From Dromiciops gliroides (Eukaryota > Chordata > Mammalia > Microbiotheria > Microbiotheriidae), in NCBI RefSeq assembly GCF_019393635.1, contig NC_057867.1, forward strand, positions 69,257,492-69,321,491: a DNA stretch of 64,000 nt, read 5' to 3'. The notes under the pieces were generated by a model. It had not been told where the DNA came from. It did no database searches and worked only from the letters and a program-made list of their open reading frames with translations. A program made the position numbers and the translations under genes. Shown piece after piece: positions 12,255 to 27,016 of this stretch; the stretch's first letter is position 1, and the number at the start of each line of letters is the position of its first letter.

Positions 12255-12775
12255 TTTATATCTTTATCTATATACACATCATGCTCTCCTCCTCCACTAG
12301 ATGGTAAATTCTTCGAAGGCAGAGACCTTGTATTATATGTCTCCGTCTCTCCTCATAGCACTAGCACGGTGCTAGGCACACAAGAGATGGATAACAAATA
12401 TCTGTTGAGTGAATCATTTTATTAATGATCCATCTGAATTTATTAATGGTCCATCTTCTGAACCTCTTGGCACCACTCTTTCAATGCTGCCTAATCATAT
12501 CTCTTGGCTTCTTTGTTGGGGGTGGGGGTATGGTTTGAACCTCTGGTCTCATTAGTAACCTACTGTGCTGAGGTGATGTGATTTGTCTGTGGTCATACAG
12601 CTGCATCTCATCATTACTTCATCTTATTAGTTCATGTTTATATCTTATCTGTCCATCTAGATTGTAAGCTCCTTGAGAGCAAGGTACTGTGTGGTGGTGG
12701 TATATTTCCTTTATGTTCCCCAGTACATTGGACAGCACCTTACACCTAGTAGGCATTCAATAATAATGCCCCTAA
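12255..12775 (+). repeat. Two L2 3' ends, + strand
   Basis: 12280-12420 holds GGCAGAGACCTTGTATTATA and GCACGGTGCTAGGCACACAA. 12610-12775 holds TAGATTGTAAGCTCCTTGAG and CACCTAGTAGGCATTCAATA. Both are typical L2 ends, which finish in a short TGAA/AATA-type repeat. Confidence 0.8.
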
Positions 12776-13972
12776 TTTAACACTGCAATCTTCTTTCTAC
12801 CATATCATATTATCAAATAGATAACAAAAATTAGTTCTGTCAGTCACTTCCAGACATTTGTCTCCTGGTGTTTGGTCTCTTTCAGGACTTGTTAAGGTGT
12901 TCATTGTGAAAACATAACGGCACAATTATAAAATGAGGTCACCCCCCCACCCCCATGCCTGAACTATTCTGTGGTTGGCTGGTGTTTGCTTTCATTAACG
13001 TAGCTCAGGATTTGTCATTGGCAGCATCAGGAGCAAGGTTTTGTTCTTCCCTTGGCATTTTGAATGCTCACACTGGTTTTTTTCTAAAGCAGAAGCCTTG
13101 TCAGTCATCCCCAAGCTAGTGTGAGTTTCCATTCTTTCAAAGAAACTTGACCCTTGGCATGACAGATGAGAAGGCTTAGCGGAGCTTGCTGGGAAACAGC
13201 TGTTCCCTCCAGGCAGCAATTGTTCCCTTGCTCTGCCCTGTGCTGGGGCACAGGGGAAAGGTACCTTAAATCTCAGACTTCTGACACATGGCCAAAAGTG
13301 GCTTAGTGTTCTCTGGGTTGGGGGCCAGTTGGGGAGGGGGGCTTCACTTCCATTCCTGGGCAGCTCCTCTGTCTACTTGTAGACCGCATCCATGTTCAAA
13401 AGAGGATAGCAACAATCCCAGAATCTTTTTTTCTTCTTCCTATAGGAGATACACATTTCATTTGTGAGAGAATCTGTATAATTTTCACTCCGAATTGTGC
13501 CTGGAGTGTATGGTTTTCAGTCACATCTGTTCAGTGCAGTCCCTTCAGTTTAAGCCCCACGAGGGAATGAGAAGATTAGCATCACATGATGCCTGCTTGG
13601 CAGGCCACACCACCCCAAACATGTGGCTGCATGCAGAAGATATTGAAAATATTCTGGATTGTAAATAAACTGAGCAGTCTGGCTGTCTCATCAAGTATTG
13701 GGTCTGTTCCTTAAGGCTATTCATGGTTGTCAGATGCGTGAGGGGCTCATAAAAAGCTTTGGGCGCCTGTTTTCAAGGCCCTTGGTGAGCAGACATGAGA
13801 AGGGAAGCAGGCTCTCTGCTGGGAGGGTGGCTATATGGGTTCCCCTCTTCTCCATGCCGATTCCTTTCATCCACACTCACTTGGCTTGAAATCAACATAT
13901 TTAAAGTCAACAGTCTGGCTGTTCATCAGTAATTTGGTTTTTTTTTTTGGGGGGGGGGTCTTTATGTTCTAG

Positions 13973-17547
<3,575 letters not shown>

Positions 17548-17628
17548 GACTATGATGCCTTCTTCGAAGCCAGAGAAAATAATGCAGTGTATGCCTTTTT
17601 GGGCTTGACAGCCCCACCTGGGTCAAAG
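17548..17628 (+). CDS. SH3BGRL: SH3BGRL coding exon 3
   Basis: This exon has 27 codons, bounded by a TACTTAG acceptor and an AAG/GTAGGC donor, and is in phase 0 with exons 2 and 4. It reads [20 protein letters not shown] and then TAPPGSK. It completes the last strand and helix of the thioredoxin fold, as known for the family. There is no stop, frameshift or unusual codon, so the gene looks functional. Confidence 0.97.
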
Positions 17629-18559
17629 GTAGGCTCTCCTGCTTTCAAGTTGACAGACGATGATTTCTGATGTTGTACAATTAATGAGCTGTTGACACTC
17701 CTACTGAGCAGCTGGGTGCAGCGTAGGCCATGCCAAGGTGGCAATGCCCCATCCTCCTGAATGGAAGGCAATCCTGGCAATCCTCTTCCATCCCGAGTTC
17801 GAGTACACCCAGAGCGGGCAGCCAAATGTGATCCATCACATCCCAGACTAAGAGAGGCAGCCATGAGACTTGCCGGTTGCTGAGCTGCCCAAGGCAATCA
17901 GTTTCCTATTGGTCAGCTCACAAGGAATGTTAAAGACTCCATTATTAGAGCTGTCATGTCCCCTCCTCAATCGCAACATGTGTCCCAGGCCATGGTCATT
18001 TTCTTGGCAACGCTTAATGTCTGCCTGTGAGGGCTTCGTTGGCAAGCTGGACGAGCCCTGCGGTTTGCAAGCAGCCTGAATTTGGAACCTTTTCCTTGCC
18101 AAAGGCAGATTCCTTTTCAAGTGTGTCATCCCAGGAGAGCCCAAATCAAAGAGACAAAACCAGAAAGAAAGACCAGAATGAATGGCCCCTTGATGATATC
18201 TCGATAATGCCCCGATAGGCAGTGCAGCTAATGAGAACTCTGCCCTCCATGTGGAGAGGCTGGGCTGACATGCTTACTGCTTTCACTGGAGACCAGAGGG
18301 TGGTGATCTGAGTCATCCTTCCAAGTTTACTCCTTGCCAAACTGGCTTTTCCCATGGACAGAAAGTCCTATTTTAAGCCCTGTCTAATTTCAGTCTTCAG
18401 AGACTTTTCTGTGTAAATGTATTAGTGATCCCCAAGCCAAGTAGGGGCATCAATGGACAGCCTTTTGGTGAACTGCAGGTCAGGGGTTGAGTGTTAGACA
18501 GCACTGCTATGAGGTTCAAGGGTGACAGACTAAAGTACTATTGAAATGTCCATTATTAT

Positions 18560-18601
18560 CATCGTGCTACCACTGCTACCACCACTACTACCCCACTACT
18601 G

Positions 18602-18671
<70 letters not shown>

Positions 18672-18672
18672 C
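18560..18672 (+). repeat. (CTA)n triplet microsatellite
   Basis: About 20 nearly perfect CTA units at 18595-18662, flanked by imperfect CTACCA units and ending in CCACCACCACCA, in SH3BGRL intron 3. Confidence 0.97.
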
Positions 18673-18714
18673 ATTTAGATCTGGTGGCTCACTTCCCTTA
18701 ATTTCAAATTAGGT

Positions 18715-19125
18715 CAGTAATTATAGGTGACATTTATGTAGTGTTTTGTTTTGTTTTGTTTTTATGAGGCAATGAGGGATAAGTGACTTATCAAGGGTCA
18801 CACAGCTAGTGAGTGTCTAGTGTCTGAGGTTGGATTTGAACTCAGGTCCTCCCAAATCTTGGGCCGGTCCTTTATATCCACTGTGCCACCTAGCTGCCCC
18901 ATTACATAGTGTTTTAAGGTCTACAGAGTGCTTTACAAACATTATCTATGTGATTTTGGGTACTAGCAGCCTCACTGTTTCCATTTTACAGATAAGTGAG
19001 CAGGCTTAGAGGGTTAAGTTACTTACCCCAGGTCACAGAGGCATTATGTGGTGGAGCTGGGATTTGAACCCAGCTCACTTGACTCCAAATGTGGTAGTCC
19101 TTTTCCTGTACCAATAGACCATATA
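18715..19125 (-). repeat. MIR interrupted by a SINE
   Basis: A reverse MIR runs from about 18715, is split by the SINE at 18748-18902, and resumes with GTTTTAAGGTCTACAGAGTGC, CCATTTTACAGATAAGTGAG and GGATTTGAACCCAGCTCAC. Confidence 0.85.
18748..18902 (-). mobile_element. tRNA-derived SINE inside a MIR
   Basis: A reverse copy with a GTTTT-rich tail. Target duplications TATGTAGTGTTTT (18735-18747) and TACATAGTGTTTT (18903-18915) differ at two positions. The MIR it split continues on both sides. Confidence 0.92.
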
Positions 19126-19249
19126 GGCTTTCATAGGCACAGGGCTTTAGATATCCAAAGGATTTCCCAGGTCCCTTTGACCACTGATATCCTATGAATT
19201 GAGGATTTCTCTCATCTGTATTGCTTCCAGAAAGCTACTTCCTTAGATG

Positions 19250-20235
19250 TGTTTGCTATTTCTCTTGAATAAAATAATGGACTTTAGCATAGCAACAACC
19301 TTTTGTCATGTGTGTGCTATATGCCAGGCACTGTGCAAAGTACTGGGAATGCAAAGAAATGAAAAAACCCAGAATCTACCCTCCAGGAGCTCATGTTCTT
19401 TTAATTTTTATTTATTTATTTATTTTGGCGAGGCAATTGGAGTTAAGTGACTTGCCCAGGGTCACACAGCTTTTGTCAAGTGTCTAAGGCTGGATTTGAA
19501 CTCAGGTCCTCCTGAATCCAGGGCCAGGGCTCTATCCACTGCAGTTCCACCTAGCTTCCCCAAGAGTTCATGTTCTAATGGGGAAGAAGACAACACATAA
19601 ACAAGTCGTACATAGACTATAGTGCAGAGGAGGTAGAAGGTCATCTTAGAAGGGTTACAGAATCCTTTGTGTTCTATGAAGAAATTTCTGGAAGGCTGTT
19701 CTGAAGGATGAGTTAACTCTGAATAAGCTGCATGGTATGCAGCCAAGCTGGGGGCACTTTGAGGACCCAGGTTTCCATTGGAGGGGACTTTCTTGAGCCT
19801 ATGTCACAGCCTCGGATTCCAATCTAGTTTATCTCAAAAGATTTAATGTCTTCTTTGCTTACAACATAGGCTTAAGAGTGAAAAGGCAGATCCTAGATGA
19901 TGTCATCATTCATGCTCCCAGATAAGGAGGTGTGCAGTGGGTACATGGTAAATTGGGGGAAAGGGAGTGACATGGATAAGCTTGGAGATGGAGATCAGAA
20001 GCTTGTTACCAAGTGCTTTAATGGCAAGTTGAGGAGTTTGTATTTTATTTTAGAGTCAGTGGGGAGCTCCTGAAGATTGTTGAGCAGGAGGCAACATGGT
20101 AAGACTTGGGCTTTAACAAGCTTATTTTGGCAGTAGGTTCTTCTAATAGATGGGAAAGGGTAGAGACCAAAGGCCCGTTAGGAGGTGATTGCAGTAGTTA
20201 GCTCAGGAGGTAATAAAGGCCTGAATAAGGATAGT
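19250..20235 (-). repeat. L2 3' part, interrupted by a SINE
   Basis: Reverse L2: TATGCCAGGCACTGTGCAAAG before the SINE, and TCATGTTCTAATGGGGAAG after it. The more internal L2 part at 19955-20235 includes GAGGAGTTTGTATTTTATTT and GTGGGGAGCTCCTGAAGATT. Confidence 0.7.
19400..19563 (-). mobile_element. tRNA-derived SINE inside an L2
   Basis: A reverse copy with a TTTA-rich tail and a small internal deletion near the CACAGCT motif. It is flanked by GAGCTCATGTTCT (19387-19399) and GAGTTCATGTTCT (19564-19576). Confidence 0.92.
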
Positions 20236-20504
20236 GGTCATGTGATCTCAAAGCAATCCCTTACCCCAAGCCATTCTTTCAGCATTGAAGATAGAGGACA
20301 TTTTTCAATATGTTAGAACTTGAATTTAACCCTAACCCAAACCCAACTAGCCAGAACGATCAGATAACTAGATAGGTTGGGGTAGGGGAGCAGAAAACAC
20401 AAGGAAACGTGTTGTTTTATGGATTTATTCAAGAGAAACTGCTTCTGGGGTATGGTCAGGGGTTGGTCAGTAAGTCACCAGATGTTTCAGCAGGACCTGC
20501 TAAC

Positions 20505-21060
20505 TGGGGATACAAAGAAAGACCCAAATGGACTCTGCCCCATTCTAAGGAAGGAAATGACTTGGCAATAACTCGACTTAAGATACAGACAGCGCAAGTG
20601 GAAGGCGATCTCAACAGGACTATAGGAGGGCAGGGGAGAAGAGAAGGAAAGACTTCATCTGGAAGAGGGGATTTGAACTGAGACTTGGAGGATTTCAGGG
20701 AAACTAAGAGGCTAAGGTGAAGGGGCATGGGGGGCAGCCAGTGCAAAGGCATGGAGGTGGGAAACAAAGGGTCACCTTCAAGGACTTGCAGCTGAATCAT
20801 AAAGTATATAGAGGGGAGTAAAATATCAGGCCCACATTATAAAGATTTTTTTTAATTATAAAGATCTTTAAATGTCAAACAGGGAAGTTTTTATCCGATT
20901 CTAGAGGTAATAGGGAGCCATAAGAGTTCATTAAAGAGGGAGATGACATGGTCAGACTTAAGCTTTAGGAAAATGGCCTTGGCAGGTATGGAGAGACTTA
21001 AGGCAGGGGGACCAATTAGAAGCCTGTCACATTAATGTGCTACGAGTTGATGAGGCCCAG
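20505..21060 (-). repeat. L2 3' part
   Basis: The reverse complement of the L2 ORF2 end and 3' region: GGATACAAAGAAAGACCC, TAATAGGGAGCCATAAGAGTT, GACATGGTCAGACTTAAGC. The same segments recur at 36555-37140, 55320-55710 and 60715-61790. Confidence 0.75.
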
Positions 21061-21129
21061 GAAGAGGGGTAGGCATGTGTGAGTGGAGAGAAAGTGATAG
21101 AATGGGAAGGAGTGTGGTAGTAACTGTTT

Positions 21130-21286
21130 TTGTTTGTTTGTTTGTTTGTTTTTAGTGAGGCAATTGGGGTTAAGTGACTTGCCCAGGATCACACAGCTAG
21201 TAAGTGTCTGAGGCCGGATTTGAACTCAGGTACTCCTGACTTCAGGGCTGGTGCTCTATCCACTGCGCCCCATCTAGCTGCCCCTC
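21130..21286 (-). mobile_element. tRNA-derived SINE (WSINE1/Mar-type)
   Basis: A reverse copy with a TTTG-repeat tail. The perfect duplication AGTAACTGTTT lies at 21119-21129 and 21287-21297. Confidence 0.95.
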
Positions 21287-22056
21287 AGTAACTGTTTAAC
21301 AACCAGGAAAATCAAAGAAAACAAAACATGGGTGCAGGACACACTTTTAAGTTTAATCTGCAACATTAACATCTTCTGCATCACTTTTCTCCGTCTCGAC
21401 AGTCACCAAAACAACAAAGCCAGCCTTGATCTGTATATTTGCTCATTTGTGAGCTATAAATGCTCACACTTAAAAGAGCTGGTTCCTGACTGCATGGCAT
21501 ACAGGAGATATTGTGATCTGGCCACAGACTGGCCATGTGAGCCTGGAGGAGATGGGAGAGTGGGGTGTCGACAGGGTAACTCTGCAGTTGCAAAGTCAGC
21601 CCAGATGCAGCACGGTCTCCTTAACCTCTGTGTGTACAGTGAACACGACAAAATCACCTCTGCCCCCTGGGTTTTCCTCACTGATGTTGTTGATGAGAAC
21701 TGAAACGGAAATCTGAGGCCATCTCACTTACCCAGAAAGTTCCATTTAACCACAAGCTCCATTTCCTTGAGCATATTTTTGTTAATCAAGACCCAGCTGC
21801 TGAAATAAGGAAAATGACAAGGGAGAGAATGTGGGGAAACGGACACTGTGTATCTATGGGCCACCAGCCAACTACAGCAGAGGCCTTCCTTGTTGCTCCT
21901 GTAACCAGGCCACTTGATTGTCACTAAGGTGATCTGGGGCCCCCAAAGCAGAAGGGACTTTGCCATCCAGGATTACATAAGTCCCAGCCTTAGAGACACA
22001 GCCAACAATAGCAGTCTCTCACACTTCTGTAAGACAGGAGGAGAAGCTAGGCATCT

Positions 22057-22200
22057 TTTTTTTTTGCAGGGCAATGAGGGTTAAGTGACTTGCCCAGGAT
22101 CACATAGCTAGTAAGTGATAAGTGTCTGAGGCCAGATTTGAACTCAGGTCCTCGTGAATCCAGGGACGGTGCTCTATGCACTGCACCACCTAGCTGTCCC
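22057..22200 (-). mobile_element. tRNA-derived SINE (WSINE1/Mar-type)
   Basis: A reverse copy of the GCAGGGCAATGAGGG-tail subtype. The perfect duplication AGCTAGGCATCT lies at 22045-22056 and 22201-22212. Confidence 0.95.
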
Positions 22201-22314
22201 AGCTAGGCATCTCTTATCAAGAAAAGTTTCCCTTGCTGAGTAATGTCCATTCTTGCTTATTGAATAAGCCCTCCCCGCCAAGACTGATTGTGAAGTAGAT
22301 CAGGTGGAATTCCT

Positions 22315-22500
22315 GATGGCAGGTAACTCACATTTTCAGGGCACTGAAAAGGTTAGAAATTGCTTTTCCTACAACCCTGTGATGTAGGTAGGAGAGTTGT
22401 AACAACCCCATTTCATAGATGAAGAAACTGAGGCTCAGGAAGATGAAATGACTTGAGTGTTGGAGACAGTGTTCTAAGCCACCTCCTTTGGAGTGGGCCT
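22315..22500 (-). repeat. MIR
   Basis: Reverse MIR: CCATTTCATAGATGAAGAAAC and GAGGCTCAGGAAGATGAAATG. A + strand MIR lies at 23430-23665 with a T run inside it. Confidence 0.7.
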
Positions 22501-23206
22501 GATCTTCCTGTGCTTTAGGCAGAGCAAGATCTCCATCATGGAGACAGGCTGAGCTTCAGAGAATCACGGCTTGCCTAGGAGAGAGCCACAATGATGTGTC
22601 TTAATGAGCCTTCAGCTCCCCGCGGCCCCCCCCCCCCCCCCGCACCCTGTTCTCTTGGCTCTTGGAATCTGCTTGCTTTCCAACTAGCCTGCCAAGCTCC
22701 CCAGAAGCAGCCTCTTGAGAACAGCTCACCTTTGGAGCTAAAACCCCAGGGACTTCCTATCCACTGTCAATGGAGCTTCTGTCCAAGTATTTGTGCAACA
22801 GACTCTACTTCCCAACAGCCAGCCTGCTGCTGAAGGAGGCCCGTGGCTAGCCCAATCTGCTCACATCGTTCTGTCTCCTGGGCTGCTCACTTTGGGTTGA
22901 GTGGCTGCTTTTCTGTCCTTTTACCAAAGACTTTGGATAGAGACTTGTTCCTGTTCTTTTTAGCTCCTGTGATCTGGGGCTCACAGAGGTGGGGCTAGAA
23001 GGGACCTCAAAGACCATCATTTTCCAGATGAGGAAGACAACGGATGTTCTTCCTTCTGGCTGCAGGGTTCTTTACCTTCCCTGTCTCTGCCTCCCTCCCC
23101 CCCCCCACCTTGAAAAAGAAAATGCCACTGGAGAAGGAAGTTGGTGCATTTTGTGTTCTTCAGCCTTGTGAAAGATTGTGGAGTTCCACCAGGATGTAGC
23201 GTGCTG

Positions 23207-23360
23207 GGGGCAGCTAGGTGGCGCAGTGGATAAAGCACCGGTCCTGGATTCAGGAGGACCTGAGTTCAAATGTGGCCTCAGACACTTAACACTTACTAGC
23301 TGTGTGACCCTGGGCAAGTCACTTAACCCTTTTTACCTCCCCCCCCCCCAAAAAAAAAAA
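23207..23360 (+). mobile_element. tRNA-derived SINE (WSINE1/Mar-type)
   Basis: A full copy with a C-run before its A tail, lying 490 bases before the last SH3BGRL exon. The flanks GGATGTAGCGTGCTG and AGATGTGGTGTGCTG agree at 12 of 15 positions. Confidence 0.93.
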
Positions 23361-23845
23361 AGATGTGGTGTGCTGTTTGTTAATAGATGGAAAACACTTG
23401 TCCTTCCATGTGTGCCAAGCATCTTTCTCATTTACATTTGGGCAGTAGGCTTGGAGTCCAGAGGTCTGAGTTTGGCTTGACTCTGCTACTTAATTCCCTG
23501 TGTGACTGATCTTCGGCAGATTACTTTTTTTTTTTTTTTACCTCTGTGACCCTCACTTTGAGCATCAGTATAATGGGCTTAATCATCGTCACCCTTCTTA
23601 ACTTCTGAGGTTGTTGTAAAGCTTATAAATGGAAAAGTTTTATAAACTTTATAAATTGGAAAGTGTCACATCCTTCTGAACTTATGAAAGATTACCAGTA
23701 GGCTCAACTACAGTTACTTTCCAAGGAAATGGTATAGAGAAAGGTAGGGGACTTTGTCATTATTTAGACTTAATACGGTTTCGTCCTACTGGCTCTAGGC
23801 AACTGTTTGGGGGGCATTTTAATTGACTTCATCTTTGTCTTTTAG

Positions 23846-23878
23846 GAAGCCCAAGCACTGGCAAAGCAGCAAGCGTGA
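23846..23878 (+). CDS. SH3BGRL: SH3BGRL last coding exon (C-terminus and stop)
   Basis: After a pyrimidine-rich acceptor (TTTGTCTTTTAG) the frame reads EAQALAKQQA and stops at TGA 23876-23878. This short polar tail matches what I remember of the human C-terminus (EAEVQAKQQA). Exons 2-4 give 62+27+10=99 residues. With 15 from the unseen exon 1 the protein is 114 residues, the usual family length. Confidence 0.95.
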   Translation, partial: EAQALAKQQA

Positions 23879-25200
23879 ACCCTTCTGCCTTCTGGCCTCA
23901 TGCCTCCTGTCAAGGGATTCGCCATCGCAGTCGCTTTTCTAAAATAGCAAAATTATCTTGGCTTCCAGAAAACAATAGGCTTCATGTCTACAGCATCAAT
24001 TTGTTACTTGGTGTGCTCAGCGTCCAAACAATAGCCAATGGAATACATAATTAAAATGTGAATGTTATATGGCTAGAGCTTATGGGAGATGATTATTGTA
24101 AAATTACAAGGAGATGTGATGGAGTGGTATTGTGATCTGGCTGGGCATCCGTGCCCCCCTCCTTTTGTAATCGTCATGCAAAAACCCTCTTTTTTATATT
24201 ATTATTTTTATTGTTACTGCAGCTTAAATAGCTCTAGAGCTCCTGTTGTTAAGTGTATGAGAATCCAAAATAAAATGGGAGGGGAAGAGAATCTGTCTAA
24301 TTCATTTGATGCCTCGGTGCCCTCCTGGATTTGTCCAAGCAAGTACCCGTGTACAATTTTGATGTGTTTCTGTTGTGATTTGTAAAGAAGCCATAAGCAA
24401 TGTTTATCATTCAGCACTTGTCATGATGACTTATGGCCATTTCAATATTCTGCTTCTTTGGTAGATGAAAACTGTGTACTGTGTGTGACACGTGCTCTTC
24501 GGGCTCCTCATCATAGTCTTGTGTTGCTCATTTTGGTGATCAACAGAAACATTTTTCCCACTGATAAGTCAGAAAAACATTGAGGTGACAGGTCCCTTGT
24601 ATGACTACCCAACTGAGGCTTAATCTTCTCTGTCAAGGTGTGCAAAGACTGGTCTGGGTCTTTGAGTCAACATGGATGCTGCAGAATCCTTCAATTACAT
24701 GGCTGAAAATGGGCAGAAAATCATTGCCCAAGGAGCCTGAGTTTTCATGGGAGGAGCTAAGAAGCAAATGTTCTTCAGGTGATAATTGGTACTGTGGCTT
24801 TGTGGGTTGTTGTTTTTTCCCCTTCGATTTTCAAATGACACATCATCGTGGCACTAAGCCCCGGAAATTGGCAAATAGGAATTAGAAACTCAACTGTGCA
24901 AATGCATTTTCTTAGCATGTGAAGCATATTTTTTCATGAGTACATTAAGTTTAGATGGATTTATCTTTTCTACACTTCAATAATAGCAAACATCCAATAA
25001 GAGTATCCATCCAAGCAAGGGACCAATTTAAAACTATAACCCTCAAGGCTGATAAAAGGGCAAGGAACGCTGTGGCCTCCATCACTTACTTAGGGAGCAG
25101 TTTTCTTACCGTAGAGCAATTCTACTTAGCCTTTGCTACTAAAAGCACCCCATGGGCACCCCCATTTTCCTTTAAGTGACTTTCCATTACCCTGCGCTGT
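23879..25200 (+). other. SH3BGRL: SH3BGRL 3' UTR (end uncertain)
   Basis: Sequence directly after the stop codon is free of young repeats and rich in A and T, as expected for a terminal-exon 3' UTR. Candidate poly(A) signals are AATAAA at 24269-24274 and, much further on, AATAAA at 27011-27016, which is followed by a T/GT-rich stretch. Neither can be chosen from sequence alone. The end given here is only a guess, based on a family 3' UTR of roughly 1.3 kb. Confidence 0.45.
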
Positions 25201-25628
25201 ATGCATTGCTGTGTCGTTTGCCAAAATCAACATGTAATGAATATATGGCATTGTTTATGGAGGTTCAACACGGGCACAGTGCTTTAAAGTGAGATCAACA
25301 TTTTTAGAAACAGAAATTACAGACTGCTGGGGATCTGAAATGAATAGGAGTAATGCCAAATGAATAGTATGTGGTTTTTTCTGAGGGGGAGGGAGGGGAA
25401 CAGGAAACAGTGGAAAGAAAACTGTTTAAATATTCCTTTCTAAGTTTGCTCCTCAGGCTCGTTCAGAGTTCTGAAGTTGCCATCAACAAAGATATTTCAA
25501 GAACAAATGTTCAACTGATTTGTGTGTGAATAACGGCATCAAGAATGCATGGGGACACCAGCTATCTGGACCAGATTCTAATGGATGCGAAAAGTTTGGG
25601 CCAAAAATGATTTTGCTCCTCTTCCTTG

Positions 25629-25866
25629 AAGGAGAGGGCGACAGGTTCTAGTGGCTAGCGAGCTGGCCTCGAAGCCAGGAAGACCTGAGTTCAAGTCCTC
25701 CTTCTGACCCATCCTGACTGTGTGACTCTGAGCAAGTCACCTAATCCCTCTGGGTTCTAGGCAACTCTCTAAGACTTTAAGTTGTGGAGAAGATGCCAAC
25801 CTGCATTGGAAGGACTTTCCACACATTCCAGATACCAGTGAAATCAAAGGTCCAGTCCCCAGTCCT
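25629..25866 (+). mobile_element. Older tRNA-derived SINE
   Basis: A diverged head (GTGGCTAGCGAGCTGGCCTC), a B-box-like GTTCAAGTCC, CAAGTCACCTAATCCCTC, and the family-specific 3' part CTAGGCAACTCTCTAAGACT through CCAGTGAAATCAAAGGTCCAG. The same 3' part recurs at 36225-36440 and 47617-47835. Confidence 0.75.
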
Positions 25867-26481
25867 TGCATCATCTCCCATTCAGAGGAGAATACTATCT
25901 GGCTGAGCTTCTAACTTGCTACTGGTCTCAAGGGAGGCAGTTAGCCAAAGGAGGAGATTCTATTGAGTGGCTAGCTAAGTGGCTCACAGCTGATAAAGCA
26001 ACACATTCATCCAAAAGGAAAAAAAAATACAATTGTCCTGACCTGCCCAGTTATTTGACTTCCCAACTAAAGCATAGTTCTTGATTTCCTTAGCTGTACC
26101 CCTATAGCCAGGTCCTATAAAGTCGATGAGAAAGTGAAAACCAGAATGGTGGGCGAGTTTTTGATGAGAAAAGAAAATCAGATTTCCCTTGAAAACCTCT
26201 CCCTCTGATGCCAAATTTTCAGGGGAGATCATGGCATATTACTTTTTTGGTGGATCAGATCTGGTGGTTGAATTTCAGGTGCTTGAGCTGATATTTTTTT
26301 CTGAAACAGCTTTATTCCATCAGGTTGGAGGACAACAGTGCAGGGATGTTAGCTTCCTATCTACAGATTGTACTCCTGCTTTAGGAGGGAGTTTTGAACC
26401 TTCGGATGTCATAGACCTCATAGGCACCCTGCTGAAGCCTATGGACCCCTTCTCAGAATGATTTTTTAAAAATCATAATGA

Positions 26482-26627
26482 GGGGGCGGCTAGGTGGAGC
26501 AGTGGATAAAGCACTGGCCCTGGATTCAGGAGGACCTGAGTTCAAATCCAGCCTCAGACACTTGACACTTACTAGCTGTGTGACCCTAGGCAAGTCACTT
26601 AACCCCCATTGCCCCACGCAAAAAAAA
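26482..26627 (+). mobile_element. tRNA-derived SINE (WSINE1/Mar-type)
   Basis: A full copy of the CCCATTGCCCC subtype. The duplication AAAAATCATAATGA lies at 26468-26481 and 26628-26641. Confidence 0.95.
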
Positions 26628-27010
26628 AAAAATCATAATGACAGGAAATGTTTAATTTCCATTAGAGGCTAATGACAATAAAGATGCATTTTTCCCACCC
26701 AAATCCATGGATCCCCTAAAATTAACCCACACATCCCTTGGGAATCCATGGTCCCCAGGTTAAGAACCCCAGATGCCCAAGGGAGTAGAAGTGCCCAAGC
26801 CCCCGTGGTTCTCTGGGAGGTGAGGGGGGAATCCAAAGGAAGGTGAGGGAAGGGAAAAGCCACTGCTTGTCTGTGTTGTGCTTCTGATTCAATTATGAAT
26901 TATGAACTCTGAAGATTCTGAATGATCGCTATTGTTCCCCCTTCTCCCCGTCTTTTTTCTTTAGTCTAAATAGAAATATCTTTGCTTTGAAACAAATAAT
27001 TTACCATTCC

Positions 27011-27016
27011 AATAAA
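27011..27016 (+). terminator. Candidate distal poly(A) signal (AATAAA)
   Basis: AATAAA lies in unique sequence and is followed within about 50 bases by TTTGGATGTTTGGATTGTCTGG-like GT-rich DNA, the layout of a mammalian cleavage and polyadenylation site. It would give SH3BGRL a 3' UTR of about 3.1 kb containing a SINE (26482-26627), which is possible but unproven. Confidence 0.3.

Larger units (their letters stand above)
1..13972 (+). other. SH3BGRL: SH3BGRL intron 1 (3' part)
   Basis: Everything upstream of exon 2 is read as intron, because exon 2 starts at residue 16 in an open gene. No other coding exon was recognised. It holds the repeats listed separately. Stretches in which I see nothing specific: about 640-1260, 1330-1900, 5650-6680, 7080-7980, 8200-8990, 9640-9990, 10560-11250, 11380-12250 and 12780-13960. 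Confidence 0.85.
17629..23845 (+). other. SH3BGRL: SH3BGRL intron 3
   Basis: The intron runs from GTAGGC to TTTTAG. It carries the CTA triplet repeat, five SINEs and L2/MIR copies listed separately. Unique stretches at about 17640-18550, 21300-22040 and 22500-23190 show nothing I recognise. A 123-codon open frame at 21332-21703 has no family features and is probably chance. Confidence 0.85.

Noticed and set aside
21332..21703. 123-codon open frame in SH3BGRL intron 3
   Set aside because: No family features; overlapping frames on the other strand are equally open.
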